DNA of 64,000 nucleotides, from assembly GCF_900143185.1 (NCBI RefSeq), contig NZ_FSRQ01000001.1:1240001-1304000 (forward strand). Reading direction: 5' to 3'. Of this stretch, positions 36,301 through 43,844 are shown piece by piece. How positions within the stretch are numbered: position 1 is the stretch's first letter; every line of letters starts with the position of its first letter. The stretch comes from Chryseobacterium scophthalmum. Lineage in GTDB: Bacteria > Bacteroidota > Bacteroidia > Flavobacteriales > Weeksellaceae. The notes under the pieces are model-generated. The model did not search any database. It was not told where the DNA came from and saw only the letters and a list, made by a program, of their open reading frames with translations. The position numbers were made by a program, and so were the translations under genes.

Positions 36301-37318
36301 TGCTTTTCTCCGAAGCTTCAATTAAAGTCGTTAAACCCAAAGCTTCAATTTTTTCTGCTATAATCTTTTTATCATCATTCAAAAAATCCTGCAGAAACAT
36401 ATATTTGGAATCACTCTGATCTTTTGTGTAAACTGTATCTTTATCAGCCTTAATTTGAAGATCGGTATTTAGTGCGTTAACTTGTTCCTGAACTACAACT
36501 TTATCTGCTTTGCTTTGAAGATTCGTATTCACATTGATTAATCCATCCTCAATAATTTTTATCTTACTGAGCTCCTGTTCAACCGTAATTTTATCTGCTT
36601 TAGTTTGAAGATTAATATTTATGTTGCTTAATTCTCCCTGAATTACTGCGATTTTATTCAATTCACCCTGAAGTCCTTCAACCATTCCAACGGTAATATT
36701 TGAAAGTCCGGTTGATAAATAATTCGATTTATTTCGTTTGTCTCCACCTTTAAACAAATACAATGAGAAATTTCCTTTTGAATCTGGAATGGCGATAAAA
36801 TCGTTGTCTTCGAATTGATATAAGTCTGAACGTTCTGTAAACTCTACAATACTTTTTTCTGTAGCTTCAATTAAAGTTGTTAACCCTAAAGCTTCGATTT
36901 TTTCGGCTAAAATTTTATTCTCATCATTCAAAAAATCCTTCAAAAACATATACTTAGAATCACTTTGATCTTTTGTGTAAACATTTCCAATGTTGTGACC
37001 GTCATCAAAAGTTGCCACATTATTCAGTAATTGTTTTACTCCTAAAACATTTTTCCAAGATTGAATATTCTCTGGATTCAAATTAGAAGCATCTTTTTTT
37101 GCTAAATAATTTGCATGAGCTTCTGAGGACAAAACATGACCATCCAAGGTTGTTTTATCAACTTTATTTTGAAGTTGATTTATAAGTCCTATAATTTTAA
37201 TCATCGGAATAGCTTCATCTTTGTGCCAAAATGAAGACCAAGATTCTTTAAACTCTTCCTGTGTTGGAAAATCTCCGGTTTCAAAATAACTGTAAATTGT
37301 ATCTAATGGTATTGACAT
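33389..37318 (-). CDS. Giant repetitive coiled-coil fibre with anchor motif
   Basis: The 1309-aa protein starts with the anchor motif (YFETGDFPTQEEFKESWSSF, then WHKDEAIP) and the linker KDASNLNPENIQSWKNVLG. Residues of about 220-1150 are tandem units of about 65 residues with two alternating parts, such as NLQTKADKATVLEQF and FNKIKAVETGVATLNTNL. Hydrophobic residues at heptad-like spacing indicate a long coiled coil. Near residues 165-220 and 345-400 are two copies of a module with SKGNFSLYLFKGG. The end repeats the linker motif (DASNLDYENIYSWKTALG) and closes with a 140-residue beta-rich tip. Near-identical DNA units make copy-number change likely. Probably a trimeric long fibre. Confidence 0.85.
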   Translation of the reverse strand: MSIPLDTIYSYFETGDFPTQEEFKESWSSFWHKDEAIPMIKIIGLINQLQNKVDKTTLDGHVLSSEAHANYLAKKDASNLNPENIQSWKNVLGVKQLLNNVATFDDGHNIGNVYTKDQSDSKYMFLKDFLNDENKILAEKIEALGLTTLIEATEKSIVEFTERSDLYQFEDNDFIAIPDSKGNFSLYLFKGGDKRNKSNYLSTGLSNITVGMVEGLQGELNKIAVIQGELSNININLQTKADKITVEQELSKIKIIEDGLINVNTNLQSKADKVVVQEQVNALNTDLQIKADKDTVYTKDQSDSKYMFLQDFLNDDKKIIAEKIEALGLTTLIEASEKSILEFAERSDLYKFEDNDFIAVPDSRGNFALYLFKGGNKQDKSNYLPTGLSNITVGMVEGLQTEINKIEFVQGELINVNTKLQIKADKAAVLEQFGTFTTNLETKADKATAQLEFNKIKVVEDRLVDVNADLLIKADKATVFEQFNTLSTNLETKVDVEIAQLEFNKIKVVETGVANLNANLQTKADKSVVLEQFGTFTTNLETKADKATAQLEFNKIKVVEDRLVDVNADLLIKADKATVLEQFTTLNADLETKVDAETAQIEFNKIKVVETGVANLNTNLQTKADKSAVLEQFGTFTTNLETKADKATVQLEFNKIKVVEDRLVDVNADLLIKADKSTVLEQFNTLNTNLETKVDVETAQIEFNKIKAVETGVATLNTNLQAKADKSALQQEVNRIKVVEDGLVDMNADLLIKADKATVLEQFNTLNTNLETKVDVETAQVEFNKIKVVETGVATLNTNLQAKADKATVLEQFDTLNTNLKTKVDVETAQVEFNKIKAVEIGVATLNTNLQTKADKSALQQEVIRIKSVEDGLIDVNSNLLIKADKATVLEQFDTLNTNLETKVDVETAQVEFNKIKAVETGVATLNTNLQAKADKSALQQEVNRIKVVEDGLVDMNADLLIKADKATVLEQFTTLNTTLETKVDAETAQVEFNKIKTVETGVATLSSNLQAKADKATVLEQFNTLNAGLETKVDVETAQVEFNKIKAVETGVANLNANLQTKADKASVLEQFGTFTTSIENKADKSTVQELNANLQTKADKATIEPELNKIKIVEEGLANANANLQIKADKSTVQELNVNLQNKADKNALENHLWSSDSHVSYLTRRDASNLDYENIYSWKTALGILDSTEPGRKYKIYRALLRIDEKSFEPQFIVLENTIGDIYWRREETGFYTGVLEKAFPEGKVWINSKINIPFRRSSPVDCMSLRLDDHVVGLNVFMIQKDESIPVDMVGHFGNIEIFVYNQEK
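33890..36660 (-). repeat. Intragenic tandem repeats of roughly 200 bp
   Basis: Within the 1309-aa gene, near-identical units recur, with plus-strand words such as TTTTATTTTATTAAATTC, GAGCTGTTTCTACATC and GTGGCTTTATCAGCTTTA. At least ten units are recognisable. They stay in frame, encode the coiled coil and are not a CRISPR array. Confidence 0.85.
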
Positions 37319-37582
37319 ATCGTTTATTAATTTTTTGGTTTAGTATTATTAAAATTACATTTCCAGCAATACCATACAATCACAGGCTAATTGATGCAGA
37401 ATAAGCCATCATATAATATCGTCGAAGAATCTTTGGTCTGCTGTTTTCGGTATTGGTTTTTACAATTTCTTGTAGAGCCCAATTATAGGATTTTAGTACT
37501 CCTTAATCGCTTGTTAAATAGTTATTAGAAAGCTATTTCCCTTTATTTCTTCAGATTTATTTTTCTGAATGATTGAATTTAT
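37319..37582 (-). other. Spacer with a short frame lacking a start codon
   Basis: On the minus strand a frame reads VLKSYNWALQEIVKTNTENS, then RRYYMMAYSASISL, a TGA, and LYGIAGNVILIILNQKINK. It has no ATG start and is interrupted before the hydrophobic segment, so it is at most a decayed small membrane protein. No copy of the 70-bp element was seen here, so the 1309-aa gene is probably read from upstream. Confidence 0.35.
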
Positions 37583-38440
37583 TTATTTTTCATTTGCAGA
37601 ATAATTACATTCTATTCTTACATTTCTGATTCCCACTACCTGACCGCCATTCAAATTGTTTGGGTTTTGTCCTGCATTTAGGTAAGCTGTCGTTAAAAGA
37701 TTGTCATTATCTGCATCATAAACGTTGCATTGTATTGATTGATCAACTTTTGTAAGATCCGCATTATAATAGAAGGTAAAATAATCTCCCAAGTCATAAT
37801 GGTCAGTCACCGTATCTTCGCTTTTATATGTATTACTCCATCCAGGAGCCTGAACTCTATATCGAATAGGAACTTGAGTTTTATTAACGAACTTAATGTT
37901 TGTGTTTAAAACATTTATTTTTTTTCCATAATCACCTTTTGAAATTTGTATAGGTAAGCCAATACTTTCCAGCTCACCAAAATCAAACCCGACAGGAACT
38001 GTTTTCAGATTATTTCCAAACAACCTAAGAATACTATAGGTCTGATTTAATTGATACACCAAACTATAATATTCATTTTCTCTTAAATCACCCTCTTCAA
38101 CTTCTTTTACTTTAATCGTGTAAGGTGCACTGCCTATTATATAACGTTTATCTAAAAAACTTTTGAAATCTCTCGCCGAGATCACTTGATCCGGTTCATC
38201 TTCCGTGCTTACTACTATTGAAAAATTTAAATTTCCCATATCGCTTACTAAAAAATTAACGAATACGTTATCAATAGCTGCTAAATTATTGGCGAAGATT
38301 GCCAATTCTTTTTTGGTAAGAACATCTTCTTTAAGTCTTAATAAATCTATCAAATCCGAAAACTGGCTTTGCGTCGGATATTTACCTGTTTCAAAATATG
38401 CTTTTAACTGTTCTCTTGTTGTTAATGTGTCTATTTTCAT
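37583..38440 (-). CDS. Single-gene fibre-like protein with N-terminal anchor motif
   Basis: The 285-aa protein has the anchor motif (YFETGKYPTQSQFSDLIDLL), closest to that of the 248-aa protein. A helical stretch follows (VLTKKELAIFANNLAAIDNV), then about 210 beta-rich residues in two apparent domains; the last (IQISKGDYGKKINVLNTNIK to IRNVRIECNYSANEK) looks like a beta-sandwich. I do not recognise the family. It is the first gene of the fibre block in transcription order and is preceded by two tandem copies of the 70-bp upstream element. It could be a fibre or a baseplate adaptor. Confidence 0.72.
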   Translation of the reverse strand: MKIDTLTTREQLKAYFETGKYPTQSQFSDLIDLLRLKEDVLTKKELAIFANNLAAIDNVFVNFLVSDMGNLNFSIVVSTEDEPDQVISARDFKSFLDKRYIIGSAPYTIKVKEVEEGDLRENEYYSLVYQLNQTYSILRLFGNNLKTVPVGFDFGELESIGLPIQISKGDYGKKINVLNTNIKFVNKTQVPIRYRVQAPGWSNTYKSEDTVTDHYDLGDYFTFYYNADLTKVDQSIQCNVYDADNDNLLTTAYLNAGQNPNNLNGGQVVGIRNVRIECNYSANEK

Positions 38441-38513
38441 AATATTTTAATATTCTTACTGCTTCCTGTTTTTAGTAGAATGTTTTTGAGATTTCAATTA
38501 CTATCTGATTTAA

Positions 38514-38583
38514 AGCTCAAAATTCATCTTTTTTTCATTCTTATGAAAGTTTTTCGCCCTCACTATCCTGTAGTTGCAGCAAC
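38514..38583 (-). repeat. Upstream fibre/effector element, copy F
   Basis: AGCTCAAAATTCATC, T-rich gap, GAAAGTTTTTCGCCCTCAC and CTGTAGTTGCAGCAAC on the plus strand, about 75 bp before the 285-aa gene. Confidence 0.78.
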
Positions 38584-38621
38584 TTCTATTTATATCAAAA
38601 TCAAATAATTACATATTTAAA

Positions 38622-38693
38622 CTCGACTCTTAAAATTCATGTTTTTTTATTTTTACGCAAGTTTTTCACCTTGTAAAATTAGTAGTTGCAGTA
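38622..38693 (-). repeat. Upstream fibre/effector element, copy G (diverged)
   Basis: This copy stands in tandem with F: CTCTTAAAATTCATG, T-rich gap, GCAAGTTTTTCACCTTG and TAGTAGTTGCAGTAT. It is the most diverged copy. Confidence 0.6.
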
Positions 38694-38776
38694 TCTTAGA
38701 AAACTTATAGAAATGAAGATATCTATCTCAAATTGGAATATTATATTTATCCATTTATGCTTATAAAAAAGAAAAA

Positions 38777-38801
38777 GCCCGGATTATAAAAATCCGAGCC
38801 T
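38777..38801 (-). terminator. Intrinsic terminator after the repeat protein
   Basis: AGCCCGGATT pairs with AATCCGAGCC (one G-T pair) around a short loop, followed by T-rich sequence on the minus strand. It lies about 40 bp after the stop of the gene at 38843. Confidence 0.75.
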
Positions 38802-38842
38802 TACGTTTTAATTGATATCTTTAAATAGAACAGCATTATTTT

Positions 38843-39253
38843 TTAATCTAATTTAAAGAAGAAAAAAGTCACTGCTGCCCATTCTTTTTTAATTCCTCTT
38901 GCGTAGCCAATCGTACTGCGGCTGCTGTTTTCTACCGTTCCATCATCTTTAATGTAACCAATCGTTGAACGACTGCTATTTTCTACGGTTCCATCTTTTT
39001 TAACATAACCTACAGTAGAGCGGCTTTTGTTTTCTATCGTACCATCACTCTTGATATAACCAATGGTACTTCGGCTTTTATTTTCAATTGTACCGTCATT
39101 TTTAATGTAACCTACCGTAGAACGACTGCTGTTTTCGATCGTACCATCACTTTTGATATAACCTGTAGTACTGCGACTTCCCGATTCTATCGTTTGCGCA
39201 TTTGCAATGGAAAGACTGAACAAAAGGGAACAAATGAATAATGTTTTTTTCAT
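38843..39253 (-). CDS. Exported small repeat protein (SRSTxGYIKxDGTxEN repeats)
   Basis: The 136-aa protein has a signal peptide (MKKTLFICSLLFSLSIANAQ). Five near-perfect 17-residue repeats follow (SRSTIGYIKSDGTIENK and variants, alternating Ile and Val), then a partial sixth and a hydrophobic-basic tail (KKEWAAVTFFFFKLD). The length and repeat number suggest a small closed beta-propeller-like or beta-flower fold; similar repeat proteins occur in Bacteroidetes, but I cannot name the family with certainty. It is flanked by its own terminator and has no link to the fibre genes except position. Alternatives are a surface or periplasmic structural protein. Confidence 0.75.
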   Translation of the reverse strand: MKKTLFICSLLFSLSIANAQTIESGSRSTTGYIKSDGTIENSSRSTVGYIKNDGTIENKSRSTIGYIKSDGTIENKSRSTVGYVKKDGTVENSSRSTIGYIKDDGTVENSSRSTIGYARGIKKEWAAVTFFFFKLD

Positions 39254-39503
39254 GGTTTTTAAATTTAATAAGATGTATTTAGATCCTTGGTCTCATGTAT
39301 AAAGATAATGAGTTTTATTGAATACAAAAAAGGTGAAGCTTCTAAAAATTTTTATTTTAAAAAAAATAAAAAAACTCCGCAAAAAAGATATTACTAAAAA
39401 GAAGAAGGAAAAAAATATTAATATGGTAATTTTGAACTATCCTGTTATATCTATAATCTTTACATTTTACACTTTTGAGCATTCTTTTTGACAACAAAAA
39501 AAA

Positions 39504-39527
39504 CAGTTTTACGATCTCATAAAACTG
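39504..39527 (-). terminator. Intrinsic terminator after the helical-repeat gene
   Basis: CAGTTTTA pairs with TAAAACTG around an 8-nt loop, followed on the minus strand by a T-run. It lies 18 bp after the stop at 39545. Confidence 0.75.
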
Positions 39528-39544
39528 CTTTTTTTCAACTGATA

Positions 39545-40180
39545 TTAAATATTTTTTTCTGCTTCTTCTATATTATATGAAATTCTATCATCTTGACTTA
39601 TTAAGTCATTAAAAACATTTATGAACTTACTCAAATTGTCTTTGTCATAATGCGCAATAACAGGAAACAGTTGGCTTGCCTGATAGTATCTTTTATTTTT
39701 TAAAGCACTTTGCATAGCTTGTTCTATTTCTTTTAAAAGTGGTCTGCAATTTTTCTTTAATAGAAAATCTTTTAAATTAGATTCAAAAAACTTATCTCCG
39801 TAAACACTCAAAAAATGTTTAATATAGGGATATAATTCTTGTTCATTTTTTCCATTTAAAGTAGCAATGAATAATGCATTTGTAATTACATCATATACAT
39901 TATCTTCATTATATAGTCTGTGAGGTTCAAAATTTTCTTTTTCATCCCATTTTTTAGAAATAAACTTATCTAGTTGTTGAAATCCTTCAGGTATTGACCA
40001 CGCAAGTAAAATAAGCATTGCCTGATAAGCAATATATTGATTGTCATTATGAAGAAGCAATTTTAATTTTTCAACCCTTTCAAAATCTATTTTTTCAAGG
40101 AGTTGAACTTCATTTAAATCATATCCTTCATTTCCTTCTTCGTTGTAGTGATAAAGGAGGTCGTTTATTTCGTTGTTCAT
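39545..40180 (-). CDS. Helical-repeat protein, candidate immunity protein
   Basis: The 211-aa protein is predicted all-helical and cytoplasmic, with paired helices suggestive of HEAT-type repeats (RVEKLKLLLHNDNQYIAYQA, then MLILLAWSIPEGFQQLDKFI). It is acidic near its N-terminus. It is the last gene of the toxin cassette array before a terminator, a place where immunity proteins gather, and HEAT-like immunity proteins exist in polymorphic toxin systems. I recognise no named family. It could equally be an unrelated housekeeping protein. Start chosen at the ATG at 40180, giving a compact protein with no upstream overlap. Confidence 0.55.
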   Translation of the reverse strand: MNNEINDLLYHYNEEGNEGYDLNEVQLLEKIDFERVEKLKLLLHNDNQYIAYQAMLILLAWSIPEGFQQLDKFISKKWDEKENFEPHRLYNEDNVYDVITNALFIATLNGKNEQELYPYIKHFLSVYGDKFFESNLKDFLLKKNCRPLLKEIEQAMQSALKNKRYYQASQLFPVIAHYDKDNLSKFINVFNDLISQDDRISYNIEEAEKNI

Positions 40181-40556
40181 TTAATTAGGTTTTATTGATA
40201 GTTTAATATATAAGAAATATTCAGTTTCATATATTTTTCTTTTCATTTTGTTGTAATATATATTTTAGAATCATTGTTATTCATTGATTTAATAAGGAGG
40301 TATTCTAATCTCATTATTAACTTCAATATAAAAAAATATATTTTTCGGGTTTATAGATCAATCCTGTAACTTGAAATTAAGCCAGAAAAAAATCATTTTG
40401 ATTGAGTGGCTTTCTTGATAAATAATTTTTAATTTTCTTTTAATTTCAATATTATATTTTGATTTTTAAAATCTAATTCTCATTTATTTATACTATTTTG
40501 CCATATTTGAAAATCTCTATCTCTTAGATGTTCTAATATTTTAACATCTTTTTTCT
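40181..40556 (-). other. AT-rich spacer, possible gene remnant
   Basis: On the minus strand a short frame near 40477-40555 reads KKKDVKILEHLRDRDFQIWQ and stops, without its own start. It may be the tail of a lost immunity gene. Nothing else is visible. Confidence 0.3.
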
Positions 40557-40964
40557 TTAAATTTTAATTTCAAGTAAATTTGATGTAGAGGATAAAAAAC
40601 TAAATGATAAGTAGTATTTTTTTTGTTTATCAATTAAATAAGACACACCATGAAAAGATAAAAACATATAGTCTTTTATTTGTTCTATCTCTGCTTTTAA
40701 TTTCAATATTTCACTTTCATGAGGGCTTATATTATACATATGATTAGATATATTTATGGGAATACCTATGGATAGCCCAGAACTTTTTAACATTTTTTTT
40801 TGTTCGTCATATACTTTGATGCAATTTCTTGCTAAGGATCCTGTATCGTTAGAAAAAGAAAACTCTATAGTTTCATCGGTAAGATTTATCATTTCTATGA
40901 TTAAGATAAAATTATTTTTTTCAATATTATAAGAAATATTCAAGTTTATTTTTTTTGTATTCAT
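40557..40964 (-). CDS. Small beta-rich protein, candidate immunity protein of cassette 3
   Basis: The 135-aa protein is read from the ATG at 40964 (MNTKKINLNISYNIEKNNFI); an earlier in-frame ATG at 41006 would overlap the toxin fragment upstream and is less likely. The sequence alternates hydrophobic residues in a beta-sandwich-like pattern (FILIIEMINLTDETIEFSFS). It has no signal peptide. It follows the zincin-like toxin fragment by 10 bp, the normal place for a cognate immunity gene. No family recognised; the immunity role rests only on position. Confidence 0.55.
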   Translation of the reverse strand: MNTKKINLNISYNIEKNNFILIIEMINLTDETIEFSFSNDTGSLARNCIKVYDEQKKMLKSSGLSIGIPINISNHMYNISPHESEILKLKAEIEQIKDYMFLSFHGVSYLIDKQKKYYLSFSFLSSTSNLLEIKI

Positions 40965-40974
40965 AGTTTTATTT

Positions 40975-41500
40975 TTAGTAATTTCCGTATTCATTTCGTA
41001 AAACACTTCCTATATGATCATTTAGTTTTTCTATTTCTTTTTGAGATATACCTAACTTTTCGGCTTCTTCAAGAATTCTAACTTTGGCATCATATTCCCA
41101 CAAATCAACATTATCATAAATAGTTCCTCCATTTGCATATACTGTTCCTCTTTCAGGATGTCCATTCAAATCTTGCAAAGCATGATAACATTCTTCGTAA
41201 AAAGTTGCTACATTAGGGTTTTCTTTTAAAGTAATCACTCTTTTGAAAGTTCCATCGGGTAACTCTATTGATCTATATAATCCATTAAGATTATTATCAA
41301 ATAGCTTTAACTCCCCTCGCTACCGCACGAATCCTTTCGTGTGGTTACTATTATCTAAAAACAAAAATATGATTAAAGCTCTCCTTTTTCACCTCCTTTA
41401 TTTGTTACTTCTACAACTTCTGTAACTTCTCCACTCGCCAGTAAAACCCAAGGATTAACGCTTCCGTAAAGATAAAATTTAAATCCTTTTACAACAATTT
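40975..41500 (-). pseudogene. Orphan toxin cassette 3, broken (zincin-like metallopeptidase tip)
   Basis: The 5' part (about 41380-41495) matches the 1295-aa effector near residue 1047 (KGFKFYLYGSVNPWVLLASG) and then runs into a stop after EVTNKGGEKGEL. A second open stretch from about 41320 reads LKLFDNNLNGLYRSIELPDG, then FYEECYHALQDLNGHPERGT and LWEYDAKVRILEEAEKLGIS. The EExxH-type motif with a later conserved Glu-containing helix resembles zincin-like metallopeptidase toxin domains, not the AHH nuclease of the other cassettes. A stop and frame change separate the two parts, and there is no start codon or promoter. It is probably a decayed alternative toxin tip. Confidence 0.65.
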
Positions 41501-41527
41501 TAAAGCTTTGACTAAGCTCAAATAAAA

Positions 41528-41554
41528 AACCGAAACTTTTTTAGAGTTTCGGTT
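41528..41554 (-). terminator. Terminator between immunity remnant and cassette 3
   Basis: AACCGAAAC pairs with GTTTCGGTT with a loop of nine bases and flanking T-runs on the minus strand. Near-identical hairpins lie at 43040 and 44611, each just after an immunity gene. Confidence 0.75.
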
Positions 41555-41576
41555 AAAAAAAATTTAAATGTGATTT

Positions 41577-42256
41577 TATTGATCTAAATAAAACTCTATA
41601 TCTGTATCTTCAAATACTACACCTGTCAGTTTTTCTTCTTCTATTTTTTTCTTAAGATGTTCTGAACAATAAATAAAATGTGAATTAGCAAATCTTAAAA
41701 TATCTGTATATTTATATAAGCTTTTTTAGGCAAAATAGTTTTTGTAGCATCATCTAATACAACCTCCCATCCTTTCTCAAATAATTCTTCTTTATTATTA
41801 ATGATGATTTCTTTACCGCCATCACGCCATGACATTAGGGTTGAATCTATTCTAAAAATAGTTTTAGTATAATTTATATTTTCAGTATCTATAACATTAA
41901 AAAAAAAAATAATTTTCAATTAAATTTTCACCTTTATATATACTCGTATTTAGAAACTTATAATTTTCCTTTATACTATTTTAAAATATTATTTTTAGCT
42001 TACTACTAATAAAAAAACCATCTAAAAATAAATAATTACTGTTTAAAATATCCGTTAGATTTGCTTCCGCGTTTAACGCAAAATTATATACATTAATTTC
42101 ACTTGTATCAATAAATCTGTTTTTTCGATTATCATTGTATTTTTTAATCTCAGATTCTTTGATCAAACTTCTATTATAAAAATTGTCAATTTGTGCTCCT
42201 TTAGAACCTATTATATTCTGGTCTGTAGAATAATTTATTCGATAATATTTTAACAT
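41577..42256 (-). pseudogene. Broken immunity gene of orphan cassette 2
   Basis: The reading from 42256 (MLKYYRINYSTDQNIIGSKG) aligns with the intact immunity protein at 44658 over its whole length but is interrupted at least three times. There is an in-frame TAA near 41981, a one-base shift in a run of 11 A (plus strand) near 41900, and a further shift near 41700. The later pieces read FFFNVIDTENINYTKTIFRI and IYCSEHLKKKIEEEKLTGVV, close to the intact paralogue. The homopolymer site could be a sequencing error, but the nonsense codon and the third break make true decay likely. The producer would then not be protected by this copy. Confidence 0.82.
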
Positions 42257-42271
42257 AACATATAGATAATT

Positions 42272-43022
42272 TTAGAATAATTCATTAATTTTTGTTGTTG
42301 GGTTATCTTCTATTTTCTTCAATACTTGTGACGCTATTTTTTCTAGCATCATTCTAGCTTGACTCTCTGTAATTTCATCAATGCTTTTTCCAGACGTCAG
42401 TAAAAGAGCCCCAATCATATCTTCAACACCATTTGTATACTTTGGATGGCTTGCATGTACTCCATCTTTTAAATGTTCAAATTTGCTACTAAACTGTTTC
42501 AACCATTTAGCATTTATTTTCCCGTTAAATTCAAAGCCTCCTTCTATTGCTTTTTGTACAAACTTACCAACTTTTTCATTTGATATCAATTCGATTGGAA
42601 TCAAGTGATGTGCTTGTTCATATTTCTTAGCCAGATGTTTTCCAGCGTTTTTTGCAATACTGCTTCGATTTTTAATTATGTCTGCAGCTTTTTGTCCATA
42701 GTCTCTTATAGCTTTTTCATAGTCAAATGAATCTACACCATTTATGATCTTTTGCCTAGCGGAATCATCTGCTAATTTCAAAAACTCATCTGCATCTTGA
42801 GTTCCGTCTTCTATAGCCCTTACAAATTTGGACTTTTTTGTTCCTCTTCCTGTCCCAATAAGGATTCCCTCAATTTGTTCACCTGCTATAGTTTTAAACT
42901 CTCCTTTTTGGCCTACTTTTTTACCTCCTTTATTTGTTACTTCTACAACTTCTGTAACTTCTCCACTCGCCAGTAAAACCCAAGGATTAACACTTCCGTA
43001 AAGATAAAATTTAAATCCTTTA
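42272..43022 (-). pseudogene. Orphan toxin cassette 2 (AHH nuclease tip, no start)
   Basis: The frame is open from about 43022 to the stop at 42272 and translates as GFKFYLYGSVNPWVLLASGE, then DDSARQKIINGVDSFDYEKA, then EQAHHLIPIELISNEKVGKF. It is the 3' part of the effector at 45352, nearly residue for residue up to HASHPKYTNGVED; the last 50 residues differ. It begins abruptly inside the homologous segment, with no start codon and a terminator just before it, so it should be silent unless recombined into the full-length gene. Its immunity gene is broken. AHH marks an HNH/EndoVII-type nuclease. Confidence 0.82.
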
Positions 43023-43039
43023 GTCAGGGTCTAAATAAA

Positions 43040-43066
43040 AAACCGAAACTTGTAAAATTTCGGTTT
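43040..43066 (-). terminator. Terminator between immunity gene and cassette 2
   Basis: AAACCGAAA pairs with TTTCGGTTT, followed on the minus strand by T-rich sequence. It has the same type and place as those at 41528 and 44611. Confidence 0.75.
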
Positions 43067-43137
43067 TTTATTTAAAGTTTATCATCTAATTGAGCAAGAC
43101 GAAAGTAAATATCTCTTTTTATTGTAGTATATAATTA

Positions 43138-43842
43138 TTATTTAATAAATACTTCTTCAACATTAAGTTCCATGAATTCAACACCTGATATTTTTTCCTT
43201 CTCAATCCTTCTTTTTAGTTCTTCTGAACACCACATAACCGTATCTATTTCTGGTCGAAGTAAATCAAAATATTCATCCATAACTATTTTTTTTGGATAA
43301 GAACTAAATAAAACACCTTCTTCTTTAGTGATTCGCTTATTTTCTTTGACCAAATCTTTGAACGAATTAATCGGTGAATTAATTTCTTTTTCAAACTCAG
43401 GTTTGCGTAAAGACTTAATTCTTTTATTGATTACAAATATTGATTTTTTATAATCAATATTTGATATACTTTCAATATTTAAAAAAAAATATTTCCAATC
43501 TGCACATTGATGTCCATGAATTTTAACATCCATAAATCTATAATTAGAAATTTTATATTCTTCTAAAATAGTTCTAAGTTTATTATTTATAAAAAAACCA
43601 TCTGAAGATAAAAAAACAGAACTTAAAACATCTGTTTCATTAGCTTGAACATGAGCCTTAAACTTAGTCATATCAAAGGTATCATCCAATAATTCGAAAT
43701 GATTAACACCATATTTCGAAACTCTTTCGGGTGTATTATTTTCAAAATCAACAAAATCAATCAATTGCTCTTTCTCTGATTTTACACCGGTAACATCTGA
43801 AGATATAGAAGATTTTATTCTATAATATTTAACTAGTTTCAT
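43138..43842 (-). CDS. Immunity protein of orphan cassette 1 (DUF1629/Imm11-like)
   Basis: The 234-aa protein is intact and starts MKLVKYYRIKSSISSDVTGV two bases after the stop of the toxin fragment. It is a clear paralogue of the immunity protein at 44658: both have a YYRI-type start, a DGFFI(N/S) segment near residue 83, a middle ISNIDYKKSIF-type strand and the ending WCSEELKRRIEKEKISGVEF. This pattern, with a final SExLKxxIExxxLxGVxF helix, resembles the DUF1629/Imm11 immunity family of polymorphic toxins. It would neutralise the nuclease tip of cassette 1. Being intact while its toxin is promoterless, it could still protect against sister strains carrying that tip. Confidence 0.72.
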   Translation of the reverse strand: MKLVKYYRIKSSISSDVTGVKSEKEQLIDFVDFENNTPERVSKYGVNHFELLDDTFDMTKFKAHVQANETDVLSSVFLSSDGFFINNKLRTILEEYKISNYRFMDVKIHGHQCADWKYFFLNIESISNIDYKKSIFVINKRIKSLRKPEFEKEINSPINSFKDLVKENKRITKEEGVLFSSYPKKIVMDEYFDLLRPEIDTVMWCSEELKRRIEKEKISGVEFMELNVEEVFIK

Positions 43843-43844
43843 GT

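Noticed and set aside
33890..36660. Regularly spaced repeats resembling a CRISPR array
   Set aside because: The units are about 200 bp, stay in one long reading frame and encode a coiled coil; there are no short palindromic repeats with unique spacers and no cas genes.
37319..37582. Small membrane-protein gene between two fibre genes
   Set aside because: The frame has no start codon and a TGA before the hydrophobic segment; kept only as a possible remnant.
8997..38440. Fibre diversification by a diversity-generating retroelement
   Set aside because: No reverse transcriptase and no template/variable repeat pair was found in the window.
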